The notes under the pieces: generated by a model | The model's input: only the letters and a program-made list of their open reading frames with translations | What the model was told of the DNA's origin: nothing | The model's database searches: none | Part shown: positions 44,443 through 53,224 of the stretch, one piece after another | Numbering within the stretch: position 1 is the stretch's first letter | How the letters are laid out: each line of letters opens with the position of its first letter | NCBI RefSeq assembly: GCF_002899945.2 | Contig: NZ_PPEG02000013.1 | Location: forward strand, 1 to 64,000 | Direction of reading: 5' to 3' | Length of the DNA: 64,000 nucleotides | DNA from: Chryseobacterium viscerum | Lineage (GTDB): Bacteria; Bacteroidota; Bacteroidia; Flavobacteriales; Weeksellaceae | Translations under genes and position numbers: made by a program

Positions 44443-46131
44443 ATGCAAAATATTTTAGAACTTAAAACTATAAATGAAATTCAAAAATTTACTTTTCATA
44501 TTCCATCATACCAAAGGGGATATAAATGGGGAAGTAAAGAAGTAACAGAGTTACTAAATGATATAAACGATTTTGTTCCAAGACTAATAGATGAAAATCT
44601 TGAAGATAAAACGTGGTACTGTTTACAACCAGTTGTCTTAAAGAATATAAACGAAGATAGTTTTGAGGTAATCGATGGTCAACAAAGATTAACGACTATA
44701 TACCTGATCTTATATTATTTGAATCAGGATTTTGTTGAAAATAGGCGGGATAAATTATTTGAGATTGTTTATAAAACTAGAGAAGGTTCTGGGGAATTTT
44801 TAAAAACTTTAACAGAACAAAGTATTGACAATTCAAATATAGATTTCTTTTATATATCTACTGCATACAAGACCATATGTGATTGGTTCGAAAACCAAAC
44901 TGACAATTTTGACAAAGGTGCTTTTCGTTCTAAACTAAAGTTTAATTCTAAAATAATCTGGTATCTGAGTAATGAGGAAGATGCAATATCGATATTTACT
45001 AGAATTAATATAGGTAAAATACCATTGACTAATGCTGAACTAATAAAAGCTCTATTTTTAAATAGTTCCAATTTCAACAATAATGAAAATAAGTTAAGAT
45101 TGCGTCAACTTGAGATTGCTACGGAGTGGGATAATATTGAATTTTCTTTGCAAGACAATAAATTTTGGTTTTTTCTTAACCAAAAGCAAAAATCCTCAAA
45201 TCGCATAGAATTTATTTTTGATTTAATGAATACTGAAAAAGATATAAATGATCCATATTCGACTTTTAGATTTTTTAACAAAAAGTTCAGTAAAGGTAAT
45301 CACGAAGAACTTGTAGCTAATTGGGAAGAAATTAAGAGGTACTATCAAAGATTTAGTGAATGGTATAATGAAAGAGATTTATATCATAAAATTGGTTACC
45401 TAATAAGTAGCGAATTGATTGATATTAAAGATTTATACGAAGAATCTGATAGCTATACAAAATCGCGCTTCAAAGATTATATAGATGAGAAAATCAAGGA
45501 TGATTTTAGAAACATTGAAATAAGCGAACTCCAATATGCTGACTCGAAAAATGTAAAAAAAACCCTTTTACTATACAATATATTAACAATGTTGAATAGC
45601 GAAAAAGATAATGCGTATTTTCCTTTCGATTTGTTCAAAAATGAAAATTGGGATATAGAACACATTGCGTCAATTAAAGAAAAAATTCCTGAACATAATA
45701 GAAATCAGTGGTTAGTGGATGCAAATATGTTTATTGAAGATGATGATGCCATTAGTTTAGAATTAAAAAATAATATTAACAAATGGTCCCCAGAAGATGA
45801 AGCTAACGAAAAAGCATTTTCTGAATTATACTATAAAATTATTGATTACTTTAATCAAAAAATGGGAGATGATGATGATATAAATGATATATCAAATTTA
45901 ACACTATTAGATTCAGCTACTAACAGAGGTTACAAAAATGCTTTATTTCCAGTAAAAAGAAAAACAATTATTGACAGAGACAAACAAGGAGTTTTTATAC
46001 CTGTTTGCACAAAAAATGTTTTTCTAAAATATTTTAGCGAATATCCTCCAAAAATGACATTTTGGACTCGAGACGATAGGGATAATTACGAAAAAGACCT
46101 ACACAATATTCTAGAAAATTATTTAAGCTAA
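44443..46131 (+). CDS. DUF262 protein with C-terminal DUF1524-like His-Me finger nuclease
   Basis: A 562-residue protein of the GmrSD/SspE type. The N-terminal DUF262 (ParB-like NTPase) motifs are IPSYQRGYKW (20-29) and VIDGQQRLTT (76-85). The C-terminal part has WDIEHIASIKEKIP (His about 406) and NLTLLDSATNRGYKNALFPVKRK (about 485-507), the layout of DUF1524 His-Me finger nucleases. In GmrSD and SspE this pair of domains couples nucleotide hydrolysis to cutting of modified or foreign DNA. The next gene, 3 bp downstream, is a second DUF262 protein. The codon use is markedly AT-rich. Confidence 0.85.
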   Translation: MQNILELKTINEIQKFTFHIPSYQRGYKWGSKEVTELLNDINDFVPRLIDENLEDKTWYCLQPVVLKNINEDSFEVIDGQQRLTTIYLILYYLNQDFVENRRDKLFEIVYKTREGSGEFLKTLTEQSIDNSNIDFFYISTAYKTICDWFENQTDNFDKGAFRSKLKFNSKIIWYLSNEEDAISIFTRINIGKIPLTNAELIKALFLNSSNFNNNENKLRLRQLEIATEWDNIEFSLQDNKFWFFLNQKQKSSNRIEFIFDLMNTEKDINDPYSTFRFFNKKFSKGNHEELVANWEEIKRYYQRFSEWYNERDLYHKIGYLISSELIDIKDLYEESDSYTKSRFKDYIDEKIKDDFRNIEISELQYADSKNVKKTLLLYNILTMLNSEKDNAYFPFDLFKNENWDIEHIASIKEKIPEHNRNQWLVDANMFIEDDDAISLELKNNINKWSPEDEANEKAFSELYYKIIDYFNQKMGDDDDINDISNLTLLDSATNRGYKNALFPVKRKTIIDRDKQGVFIPVCTKNVFLKYFSEYPPKMTFWTRDDRDNYEKDLHNILENYLS

Positions 46132-46134
46132 TAC

Positions 46135-48111
46135 ATGGAAGAAGTACAGTACCAAGGACAGATTTTGAGTTTTGTTGATTTAATAAACATGTACTCAATA
46201 GAAATTCCAATCATCCAACGAGATTATGCACAAGGCAGACAGGATAAACAAAAAATAAGATATTTATTTTTGAAGGCACTCCATGAAAGTTTGCTGAATG
46301 AAGAAAATCTCATGTTAGATTTTGTTTACGGAAGTGTTGTAGATAATAATACTTTTCAGCCATTAGACGGACAACAACGTTTGACGACATTGTTCTTATT
46401 ACATTGGTATGCGTCAAGGACAATAGCTGATGATGTTGCATCGTTGTTATCGAAATTTACGTACGAAACGAGAATTTCTTCAAGAAATTTTTGCCAGTCG
46501 TTAGTAACTAACGATATAGAACTTGATAAAGACATAAGACCTAGTGATCAAATCATTAATTCACCGTGGTTTTATCTATCTTGGAAAAAAGATCCTACGA
46601 TTGAAGCTATGCTAAGAACAATCGATGATATTCATAAAATGTTTAACGACATAGAAGATTTGTGGCAGAAACTATCCAATAAAGACTCATTGATAAAATT
46701 TTATTTTGTAAATCTCGAAAATATTGGATTATCAGATGACCTATATATCAAAATGAATGCCAGAGGTAAGCTTTTAACAACATTTGAAAATTTTAAAGCT
46801 ACACTAGAGAAAAAAATAAACGATGAAAATTGGGAGGAAAATATAAACTATATTGAGAAGTTTGAATACAAAATTGATACAATTTGGACAGATTTCTTTT
46901 GGAATAATTTCAGGCAGAATAACAATATTGATTCTGCTATGTTGAATTTATTTTCAACAATTTTAATGATAAGGCAATCTATTTTGAGAGATAAAGAAAC
47001 AGAAGAAAGAATTCATATCATCTCAAACTTGCAGGCTGATTCCAATAATCTTACTTCACAATGGATGAACAAAAAAGATTTTGAATACATCAAAGAAATT
47101 CTCAACTTGTTGTCGGTCAACTACGAAGCAATTAAAAAATTTGAACTTAAAATTCCGTTTTTTAGACATTCTGTTGTCGAGGGTTTTATTTCAAAAATTG
47201 TAAACGATAGCAAAGGTTCCTCGTATACACACAAGGTGCTACTATTCGCGCAGATAGAATATTTTAGGAGGTGTAACGAATATAATATTGAAAAGTACTC
47301 TGAATGGATGAGAGTTGTTAGGAATATAGTTTCTCGAGGTGATATTGAAAAAAGTGGAAAAAGACCTGATATAATCAGAAGTCCGCAGACATTTGATGGA
47401 GTTGTCTTTCTGATTAATGAACTGGCAAATGGATGCGACGATATCTACAAAAACCTTAGTAACTCAAGTTTTACAATCAATTCTACATTTGCCAAAGAAC
47501 AAATTGAAGAAGAGAGAATTAAGGCAAAAATATTTCAAGAGAGACCAAATTTAAAAACTGTTTTATATCAATTTGAAGATACAGACTTATTAAGAGGTAG
47601 AATTTCCTTTATTTTTTACTGTATTAATTATGATGGGAATCCATCTAGTATGAATGAAGTATTCTTAACACAAATAAAAAATGTTGTCCTACAATATTTT
47701 CAGTCCGATGAGTTCTTAAATAATGACTTAAGAAGAGCACTTTTAGCAACAAATGTAGATAACGAGTACTCATTTTATAATTATTGGTGGTCTTACTGGA
47801 ATGTTGCCCAATGTAATAAAAGAAGAATTATTGACAATTTCAGAGAAATAGAATATATAATTAATTCTGAATTTAAAGATTACATAAAAGCCTTGATTTT
47901 AAATTTGATTGACGAAGATTTAAAGCAGTTGCTTGAAAAATTTACGTTCCCAGACACATTCCCCAATTGGAAAAAACGCCTTATCAAAGAAAATGAGTTA
48001 TTAGATGATAATGATAGTAACTATATTGGAATTCCAGATAATGAAGAATTTTGCTATCTGCTTAAAAGTAAAAGACCTAGAGATTTAAATGGATGTGTCA
48101 AAATAGAATAA
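46135..48111 (+). CDS. Second DUF262-domain protein of the pair
   Basis: A 658-residue protein with IPIIQRDYAQGR (24-35) and PLDGQQRLTTLFLLHWYASR (76-95), the DUF262 signature. A middle region carries YIKMNARGKLLTTFENFKA, the conserved MNxRGxxLxxFExFK block. No DUF1524 nuclease motif is visible in the C-terminal 200 residues, so it probably acts with the first protein rather than alone. The two genes are 3 bp apart and share the terminator at 48181-48220. Confidence 0.8.
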   Translation: MEEVQYQGQILSFVDLINMYSIEIPIIQRDYAQGRQDKQKIRYLFLKALHESLLNEENLMLDFVYGSVVDNNTFQPLDGQQRLTTLFLLHWYASRTIADDVASLLSKFTYETRISSRNFCQSLVTNDIELDKDIRPSDQIINSPWFYLSWKKDPTIEAMLRTIDDIHKMFNDIEDLWQKLSNKDSLIKFYFVNLENIGLSDDLYIKMNARGKLLTTFENFKATLEKKINDENWEENINYIEKFEYKIDTIWTDFFWNNFRQNNNIDSAMLNLFSTILMIRQSILRDKETEERIHIISNLQADSNNLTSQWMNKKDFEYIKEILNLLSVNYEAIKKFELKIPFFRHSVVEGFISKIVNDSKGSSYTHKVLLFAQIEYFRRCNEYNIEKYSEWMRVVRNIVSRGDIEKSGKRPDIIRSPQTFDGVVFLINELANGCDDIYKNLSNSSFTINSTFAKEQIEEERIKAKIFQERPNLKTVLYQFEDTDLLRGRISFIFYCINYDGNPSSMNEVFLTQIKNVVLQYFQSDEFLNNDLRRALLATNVDNEYSFYNYWWSYWNVAQCNKRRIIDNFREIEYIINSEFKDYIKALILNLIDEDLKQLLEKFTFPDTFPNWKKRLIKENELLDDNDSNYIGIPDNEEFCYLLKSKRPRDLNGCVKIE

Positions 48112-48413
48112 CAGGATTTAACTATTCATAACGCCTTTATTTTAAATGATTGCTATCTCTTATATAAATACAATTATCTATAAAATGAGCTCTTCCACAC
48201 ATTTGGAAGAGTTCATTTTATATTTTATGAATACATTGACAGTACCTAATCCAGATTTACAATTTTATATGAAAATCTGCAATGTATTTTACCTCAAGAT
48301 ATATTAAGATGAAGAGCTGATCACATCAATCTAAAAATTCAGTATTTATACTGATTATTAAAAAGTTATACATTCATATTTTTGACTTTGTTATAATAAA
48401 TAAACAAGGACAG
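48112..48413. other. Intergenic region between DUF262 pair and PRTase genes
   Basis: Contains the terminator at 48181-48220 and a TATTTTTG box at 48377-48384, 29 bp before the PRTase start codon. This box fits TAnnTTTG, but no good TTTG lies 19-20 bp further upstream. Nothing else is recognisable. Confidence 0.4.
48181..48220 (+). terminator. Terminator after the DUF262 pair
   Basis: TAAAATGAGCTCTTCCA (48181-48197) pairs with TGGAAGAGTTCATTTTA (48204-48220), a 17-bp stem with one G-T pair and a 6-nt loop, followed by TATTTTAT. It separates the DUF262 pair from the PRTase-NADAR genes. Confidence 0.82.
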
Positions 48414-49499
48414 ATGAGAGAAAAGATTGACAAAATAATTTCTGTAATAGGAAACTATCGAACGGAAGATATGGGTCGTGCCTACCGCACTGAGCTGAAT
48501 GCTGAACATTTCAATAAATGGCTTGAACAGTTCGAGGAATCAGACAGGGAATTTCTCGTGGACGAGCTGCTGCATGTGATCCCTAAGTCATATTTGAGCA
48601 AAGAACATACTCTGAAAGTTATATCAACAGCATTCGATATTATCAGCAAAGATTACGGCTATAAGGACATCAATCTTTTTTTTGATGAAACAAAGTTTTT
48701 AGATTGTCAGCCGGCAGGAAAAAGTCAGACCATATTTTTGGGCTTCATTGATGAAGTTCTTAACGATAAATATGGCAGATCTCTATCGGACTGCGGTACC
48801 GGGAATGTGAAACAGTGGTATTATGCCGATGATGTATTGGCTTCTGGCGGAACTTTTAGGGAAGACCTACTGGAAGAAATAAATAGATATGGAAAAGAAG
48901 AATTTTTAAATAGCGATATTAAAATTATAGCCTCGTTTGTAATCCTACATACATGGGCATCTGCTAATGTTCCTTTCACGATCGAACAGAAATTGGAGAC
49001 AAAGATTAATGGTAGAATTAAATTTTATCACGTATCTGAGATAGAAAATAATCCTAATATAAACTGGTTCAATCCAAATCCTAAATTTAATCACATATAT
49101 CCTCTTGAGTCTGCCATTGGTCATGAGGTTTTGAAGTTTATAGAAGATGAACTAAATAATGAGCACGGTTACAGAAATGAGAAGTTTGCATTTAGAAATC
49201 CTGAATTTCCAAAAGAGGAAACTTTTTTTTCATCTGCTGTAAACAGGATACGATATGAAAATATACTGCTTGACAAAGGCTTCGCGATAATGAAATCGAT
49301 TGATCACATTTCTGCTGATAGTCTAAGGCCACTGGGAATGACAAATCCTAGCAACATGACATTAGGGACCGGGACACATTTTTTTACTTGGAGAAATGTT
49401 TCAAATACTTGCCCTCTGGTATTCTGGTGGGGACATAATGATTGGTATCCATTATTTCCTGCAATAAGAAATAATAGCGCCGCATCAGATTTTGATTGA
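48414..49499 (+). CDS. Phosphoribosyltransferase-like protein, conflict type, copy 1
   Basis: A 361-residue protein. The PRPP-binding loop YYADDVLASGGT (136-147) marks a type I phosphoribosyltransferase fold. The long helical N-terminus (1-120) with LDCQPAGKSQTIFLGFIDEV and the C-terminal signature LRPLGMTNP, then GTHFFTWRNVSNTCPLVFWW, are not part of housekeeping PRTases. They are shared with the next gene, so they define this subfamily. It fits the PRTase type that I recall from prokaryotic conflict systems (PRTase-CE). The base or protein it modifies is unknown. It is first of a three-gene set ending with NADAR. Confidence 0.75.
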   Translation: MREKIDKIISVIGNYRTEDMGRAYRTELNAEHFNKWLEQFEESDREFLVDELLHVIPKSYLSKEHTLKVISTAFDIISKDYGYKDINLFFDETKFLDCQPAGKSQTIFLGFIDEVLNDKYGRSLSDCGTGNVKQWYYADDVLASGGTFREDLLEEINRYGKEEFLNSDIKIIASFVILHTWASANVPFTIEQKLETKINGRIKFYHVSEIENNPNINWFNPNPKFNHIYPLESAIGHEVLKFIEDELNNEHGYRNEKFAFRNPEFPKEETFFSSAVNRIRYENILLDKGFAIMKSIDHISADSLRPLGMTNPSNMTLGTGTHFFTWRNVSNTCPLVFWWGHNDWYPLFPAIRNNSAASDFD

Positions 49500-49570
49500 A
49501 AATAAAAATCCATTTATGTAAAATAAGTAAGTAGATAATATACTAGCTTGGGGATCTACCATTTTTTCAT

Positions 49571-49578
49571 TATTTTTG
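49571..49578 (+). promoter_or_regulatory. Internal promoter candidate for PRTase copy 2
   Basis: TATTTTTG at 49571-49578 fits the TAnnTTTG box, and CTTG at 49547-49550 lies 20 bp upstream. The ATG at 49597 follows after 18 bp. The same TATTTTTG box precedes copy 1, at 48377-48384. Confidence 0.4.
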
Positions 49579-49596
49579 AATAAAAGAAATCCATTT

Positions 49597-50640
49597 ATGC
49601 AAGAGCTGGCTGATCGAATTTATGAAGTTGTAAAAGACTATCGGAATCATGATAAGATTGAAATCACTCCAGAAAAGATTTTGGATTGGGCAGAGCAATT
49701 TGCAGATAACAGTACCCTGGTACTGACGGAACTTGACAATTTCATTTCGGAAGTGTATATCTCTCGTGAAAAGGCTAAAAAACATGTTAAGAGCCATCTT
49801 GGAAAATACTTGAGACTATATGGCTACTCCAACGTGACACAGTTTTTAATGGATACTGAATTTTTGGATCTTCAGCAGTCTCATAAAAGTCAGCCGGCTA
49901 TCTTGGAGTTGCTGGACGAAATACTTGATGAACAATATTCTGTATCCTACAGAGATTATCTTACATTCCCTAAAAAACATTATATCTACTTCGATGACAT
50001 TTTAGCTTCAGGAAGTACAATCGGACGACATATATTAGAATTTTTAGGACAGAAGGATAGCCAAGATAGAACTTTCGCGGATAAAGTTTCCCTGAGCGAG
50101 ATCACGTTATCAATAAGTGTTTTTGGCCTGCACCAATGGGGATTTTCTTTTCAGAATTTTAGAATCATTAAAACTTTTGGAGACAAAGTAAGTAAAAAGA
50201 TCAACTGGTACTCTAACTATGATATTGAAAACCACGCAAAATTTGCTGACCAAAAACTGAATATTGCCAAACCTGTCAAGGGCAGTAATATCAAGATCAA
50301 CAGTTACTTGGAGAGCCTTTCGGCAACGAAATATGAGGATTATGCATACAGAAGCAGAACGAACCCGGCAGAGGAGACCTTTTTTACCAACCCGAACAAC
50401 AGGATCAAATATGAAGATGTTATCACCGAAGCAGGTATTGATATTATTAACGGAATAGAGGGTGTGATCAAACCTAATCTGAGACCACTAGGACTCATTA
50501 ATCCGGCCTATAAGATTTTTGGTTTGGGAACACATTTTTTCACATGGAGGAATATCCCTAATAATTGCCCGTTGGTATATTGGTGGGAGGTTCCGGGGCA
50601 TCAGTGGAAACCACTTTTTCCCGTAACCAATAGAGGATAA
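49597..50640 (+). CDS. Phosphoribosyltransferase-like protein, conflict type, copy 2
   Basis: A 347-residue paralogue of the previous protein. I place the start at ATG 49597 (MQELADRIYEVVKDY); a TTG at 49576 in frame is less likely and overlaps the promoter box. The PRPP loop is IYFDDILASGST (130-141), and the C-terminal signature is LRPLGLINP with GTHFFTWRNIPNNCPLVYWW. The two copies keep the loop and tail but have diverged strongly in the N-terminal part, as expected for a heterodimer or for two substrate specificities, not a recent duplication. It ends 24 bp before the NADAR gene. Confidence 0.75.
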   Translation: MQELADRIYEVVKDYRNHDKIEITPEKILDWAEQFADNSTLVLTELDNFISEVYISREKAKKHVKSHLGKYLRLYGYSNVTQFLMDTEFLDLQQSHKSQPAILELLDEILDEQYSVSYRDYLTFPKKHYIYFDDILASGSTIGRHILEFLGQKDSQDRTFADKVSLSEITLSISVFGLHQWGFSFQNFRIIKTFGDKVSKKINWYSNYDIENHAKFADQKLNIAKPVKGSNIKINSYLESLSATKYEDYAYRSRTNPAEETFFTNPNNRIKYEDVITEAGIDIINGIEGVIKPNLRPLGLINPAYKIFGLGTHFFTWRNIPNNCPLVYWWEVPGHQWKPLFPVTNRG

Positions 50641-50664
50641 ATAAAAAATGTTTAATTTAGCACT

Positions 50665-51282
50665 ATGAATCCGAGCATTAGAGAATACAATACTAAAGAA
50701 ATCTTAAGTTTTGCAAAAACTGAGAACAAGTTTGGAGGCCTTTCTAATATGGCTCCGGGATATTCTCTGTTCATTAACGAGGTCAATATTCAAAGTTCCG
50801 AAATTCTTTACCAAGCTTGTAAATTTCCATTGTTTCCATTGATTCAAAATGAAATTATTGAAACTAAGAATCCAATGGACGCAAAAGCTGTCAGTAGAAA
50901 ATATCAAAAATACAGCCGACAGGATTGGGACAGCGTTAAATTCAAAGTCATGAAATGGTGTCTTGAGGTAAAACTGATACAGAATTTTGATACATTTTCT
51001 AAATTGTTATTAAGTACCGGTGACAAAACTATTGTTGAGTTTTCTAAAAAGGATGATATCTGGGGAGCTAAACCCATAAATCCCAATTTACTTCAAGGGC
51101 AAAATGCACTGGGAAGACTTCTTATGCAGCTACGGGAGAAGATCAAGTCTTCTGCTTTGACAAAAGAAAGTATAATTCTTGAACCTGAAATTAAAGCTTT
51201 TTTGCTATTTGATAATCCAATCAAAGAGGTACATAATGATAATTATTTCATTAAAGATTTAGATGATATTTACGCTCACTAG
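50665..51282 (+). CDS. NADAR-family protein (DUF1768/YbiA-like)
   Basis: A 205-residue protein with the NADAR pattern: KFGGLSNMAPGYSL (22-35), IQSSEILYQACKFP (42-55), KVMKWCLEVKLIQN, IVEFSKKDDIWGAKP and NALGRLLMQLRE. Members of this superfamily act on ADP-ribose or NAD derivatives, and some remove ADP-ribose from guanine in DNA, countering DarT2-like toxins. No DarT-like gene is near; the partners here are two PRTase-like proteins. It is the third gene of the set. A likely role is processing of a nucleotide or of a base modified by the PRTases (inference). Confidence 0.82.
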   Translation: MNPSIREYNTKEILSFAKTENKFGGLSNMAPGYSLFINEVNIQSSEILYQACKFPLFPLIQNEIIETKNPMDAKAVSRKYQKYSRQDWDSVKFKVMKWCLEVKLIQNFDTFSKLLLSTGDKTIVEFSKKDDIWGAKPINPNLLQGQNALGRLLMQLREKIKSSALTKESIILEPEIKAFLLFDNPIKEVHNDNYFIKDLDDIYAH

Positions 51283-51420
51283 ATAAAAGAAATCAAGCAA
51301 GCAGAAAGAGATTTTATGAAGAATCAGATTTTGGCTCAATATCAAATACCTCCGTTGAGATTTTCAACTGCAGAGAGTGGAGAGAAAGAGAGGTTGACTG
51401 AAAATTTAAAAGAAATGTAA
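51283..51420 (+). other. C-terminal gene remnant
   Basis: Directly after the NADAR stop, and in the same frame, the sequence reads IKEIKQAERDFMKNQILAQY and continues to a stop at 51418-51420. A 34-residue frame could start at ATG 51316. The helical, gene-like composition suggests the end of a lost gene. I cannot name it. Confidence 0.35.
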
Positions 51421-51438
51421 TTTTAAAATTTTCTTGAA

Positions 51439-51452
51439 TACGGAAAACCGTA
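51439..51452. repeat. Palindrome TACGGAAAACCGTA, left copy
   Basis: Arms TACGG and CCGTA around AAAA. A reverse-complement copy lies at 51971-51984, so the two flank the broken lipoprotein gene. May be an operator or a recombination mark. Confidence 0.5.
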
Positions 51453-51503
51453 ATAAATTAATTTGAAGTAGTTTTAGATTTGTAGATATAAAAATTATTT
51501 ACA

Positions 51504-51914
51504 ATTAAAAAATCATTACTTTATCTTTTATTAATATTCTCTTTAATTTCCTGTACAAATTATTAAACTGTCCTGCTACAGGAAGACACACCACTCTATT
51601 CCAGCAGTAACAGCGAAACTTATACCACAGTTATTCCTAAAGGCACAAAGGTATATTTATCATCCAAACCCAACAGAAAAAATTATAATAGGAAGATCAA
51701 ATGGGGAAATTATTGTGGATGGGCTAATAATCCTCAGCATTCAACATACAGCAACTCTACCAAGACATCATCATATACTTCTCCAACAGTTAACTCAGGT
51801 TCCAGCTATAATTCAGGATCGAGTTCCGGAGGATCGGTAAGTGTCAAGGGCTATACCCGAAAGGATGGTACCTATGTTAGACCACTTACCAGAAGTACTC
51901 CGAGAAGAAGGTAA
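51504..51914 (+). pseudogene. SH3-like lipoprotein, start codon lost and in-frame stop
   Basis: The frame reads KKSLLYLLLIFSLISCTNY from 51507, a clear lipoprotein signal, but the codon before it (51504-51506) is ATT where ATG is expected. After TNY comes TAA, then the same frame continues TVLLQEDTPLYSSSNSETYT, KGTKVYLSS and IKWGNYCGWANNP, an SH3-like domain, and ends KGYTRKDGTYVRP with a basic tail. Both lesions are single-base changes from a sensible codon. It is therefore a recent pseudogene, or its sequence or decoding is unusual. Confidence 0.7.
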
Positions 51915-51970
51915 TGCTATTATAAATTGTTGATTGCAGAACATCTTATTTTACGTATAACAAAATTCAA

Positions 51971-51984
51971 TACGGTTTTCCGTA
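51971..51984. repeat. Palindrome TACGGTTTTCCGTA, right copy
   Basis: Reverse complement of 51439-51452. It lies 57 bp after the pseudogene stop and 88 bp before the next small frame. Confidence 0.5.
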
Positions 51985-52071
51985 AAGAATTTATAAAATA
52001 CAGGTTTACTTTTGAGGCTGATATTAATCTGTTTTGATATCATCAATAAGTATTAACCAATTCTTTTTGCT

Positions 52072-52212
52072 ATGAGCACGATCGAAGCAATCAAGCCGGG
52101 ACCTAAACCGAAAAAACCAGATGGCGAGCCCGACAAAAGAAGGAGAGTCACACCTCCAAATCAACCTAAACATCCAAAACTAAAACCTCATGAACATGAG
52201 AAGGGAGATTAA
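52072..52212 (+). CDS. Small proline/lysine-rich protein
   Basis: A 46-residue frame: MSTIEAIKPGPKPKKPDGEP followed by basic and Pro-rich sequence ending HEHEKGD. It is disordered and of unknown function. A strong terminator follows 18 bp downstream, which supports a real transcription unit. Confidence 0.45.
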   Translation: MSTIEAIKPGPKPKKPDGEPDKRRRVTPPNQPKHPKLKPHEHEKGD

Positions 52213-52230
52213 CAAAGGATGAATGGAATT

Positions 52231-52254
52231 AGCAGCTTTAGGGCTGCTTTTTTT
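52231..52254 (+). terminator. Terminator
   Basis: AGCAGC (52231-52236) and GCTGCT (52243-52248) with a 6-nt loop, followed by seven T. Ends the unit of the small Pro/Lys-rich protein. Confidence 0.75.
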
Positions 52255-52300
52255 GTAACATTCCAAATATATATGCTTAACTTCAACGGAAATATAAATT

Positions 52301-52732
52301 ATGCGAAATATCTTAATGATCAGCTTTTTTTTGGCTTTCTGCAACGTGTTTTCACAAGAGAATAAAATCCACAAAGAGAAATGGCATTGGAATAGTAAAA
52401 CACAGGATAGCAACGCTGGATATGCTCAGGCTGTCAAAGTGGATAATGTTATCTATATTTCCGGTGTTGTGACGAATAATATTACACCTGAAGGAATCAC
52501 TTCCGTTTACAATAATTTAAAAGCTGTGCTGGCAAACTATGGAGCTACGTTTGATAACGTCGTGAAGGAAAACTTATACACTACAGACATCGAGGCAATG
52601 AAAAAATACAATAATGTTCGCAAGAAATTCTACAATAATGATTTTCCAGCGGCAACTTGGGTACAGGTGCAAAGATTATATATGCCGGATTCTAAATTGG
52701 AAGTGGAATTGGTTGCACACTTACCAAAGTAG
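52301..52732 (+). CDS. RidA-family protein with signal peptide
   Basis: A 143-residue protein. An N-terminal signal (ILMISFFLAFCNVFS) precedes a RidA/YjgF/UK114 domain: AGYAQAVKVDNVIYISGVV, YNNLKAVLANYGATFDNVVK and FPAATWVQVQRLYMPDSKLEVE. RidA removes reactive imine/enamine intermediates; the catalytic Arg lies in the VQRL region. Cytosolic RidA is about 125 residues without a signal, so this is an exported variant and may have another role. Confidence 0.85.
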   Translation: MRNILMISFFLAFCNVFSQENKIHKEKWHWNSKTQDSNAGYAQAVKVDNVIYISGVVTNNITPEGITSVYNNLKAVLANYGATFDNVVKENLYTTDIEAMKKYNNVRKKFYNNDFPAATWVQVQRLYMPDSKLEVELVAHLPK

Positions 52733-52803
52733 TTTACTTAGGCAGTTAAATCATTTTATACGAAAGCTAAAATTAACCAACAAGGACACTAAAGCTAATA
52801 CAT

Positions 52804-53202
52804 ATGAAAAGAGGTGAAATTTACAGACTAAAGAAAGAGTTCCAAAAAGATTATCATAAAAAATCTTTTAATCATTCGTTTGTATTTTGGGAGGACTCGG
52901 GAATTGATATTAATGGTATTATGATCACCTGCTCTGATAATCCGATGTACGACAATAAGCGTTTTGAAGAGAATCATTTTGAACCTGGTCACGAAATTGG
53001 CTATGGCAAATCTGCGGATTATCCGGAATCTTATTTCGTACCTGCTTTTCTATTAAAAAAAGTAAAATTTGAACAGCTGGATTTTGTAGGTAGATTGACA
53101 CAGGACGGAGTTGATTATATTGAGAAATTGAGATCAGAACTGGAATATACGGACTGGGAAACTCATATGTTGGAAATCAAAAAAAGATCCGGAAAACCTT
53201 AA
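52804..53202 (+). CDS. Hypothetical protein, 132 residues
   Basis: Starts MKRGEIYRLKKEF, like PemK/MazF toxins, but the rest (NHSFVFWEDSGIDINGIMIT, PMYDNKRFEENHFEPGHEIG) does not keep the MazF motifs that I know, and no antitoxin gene is adjacent. Otherwise unrecognised. It lies 71 bp after the RidA-family gene. Confidence 0.5.
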   Translation: MKRGEIYRLKKEFQKDYHKKSFNHSFVFWEDSGIDINGIMITCSDNPMYDNKRFEENHFEPGHEIGYGKSADYPESYFVPAFLLKKVKFEQLDFVGRLTQDGVDYIEKLRSELEYTDWETHMLEIKKRSGKP

Positions 53203-53224
53203 TTCTGCAAGTAGAAAATGATAA

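Noticed and set aside
52804..53202. PemK/MazF toxin
   Set aside because: Only the first six residues resemble the family; the rest lacks its motifs and no antitoxin gene is adjacent.
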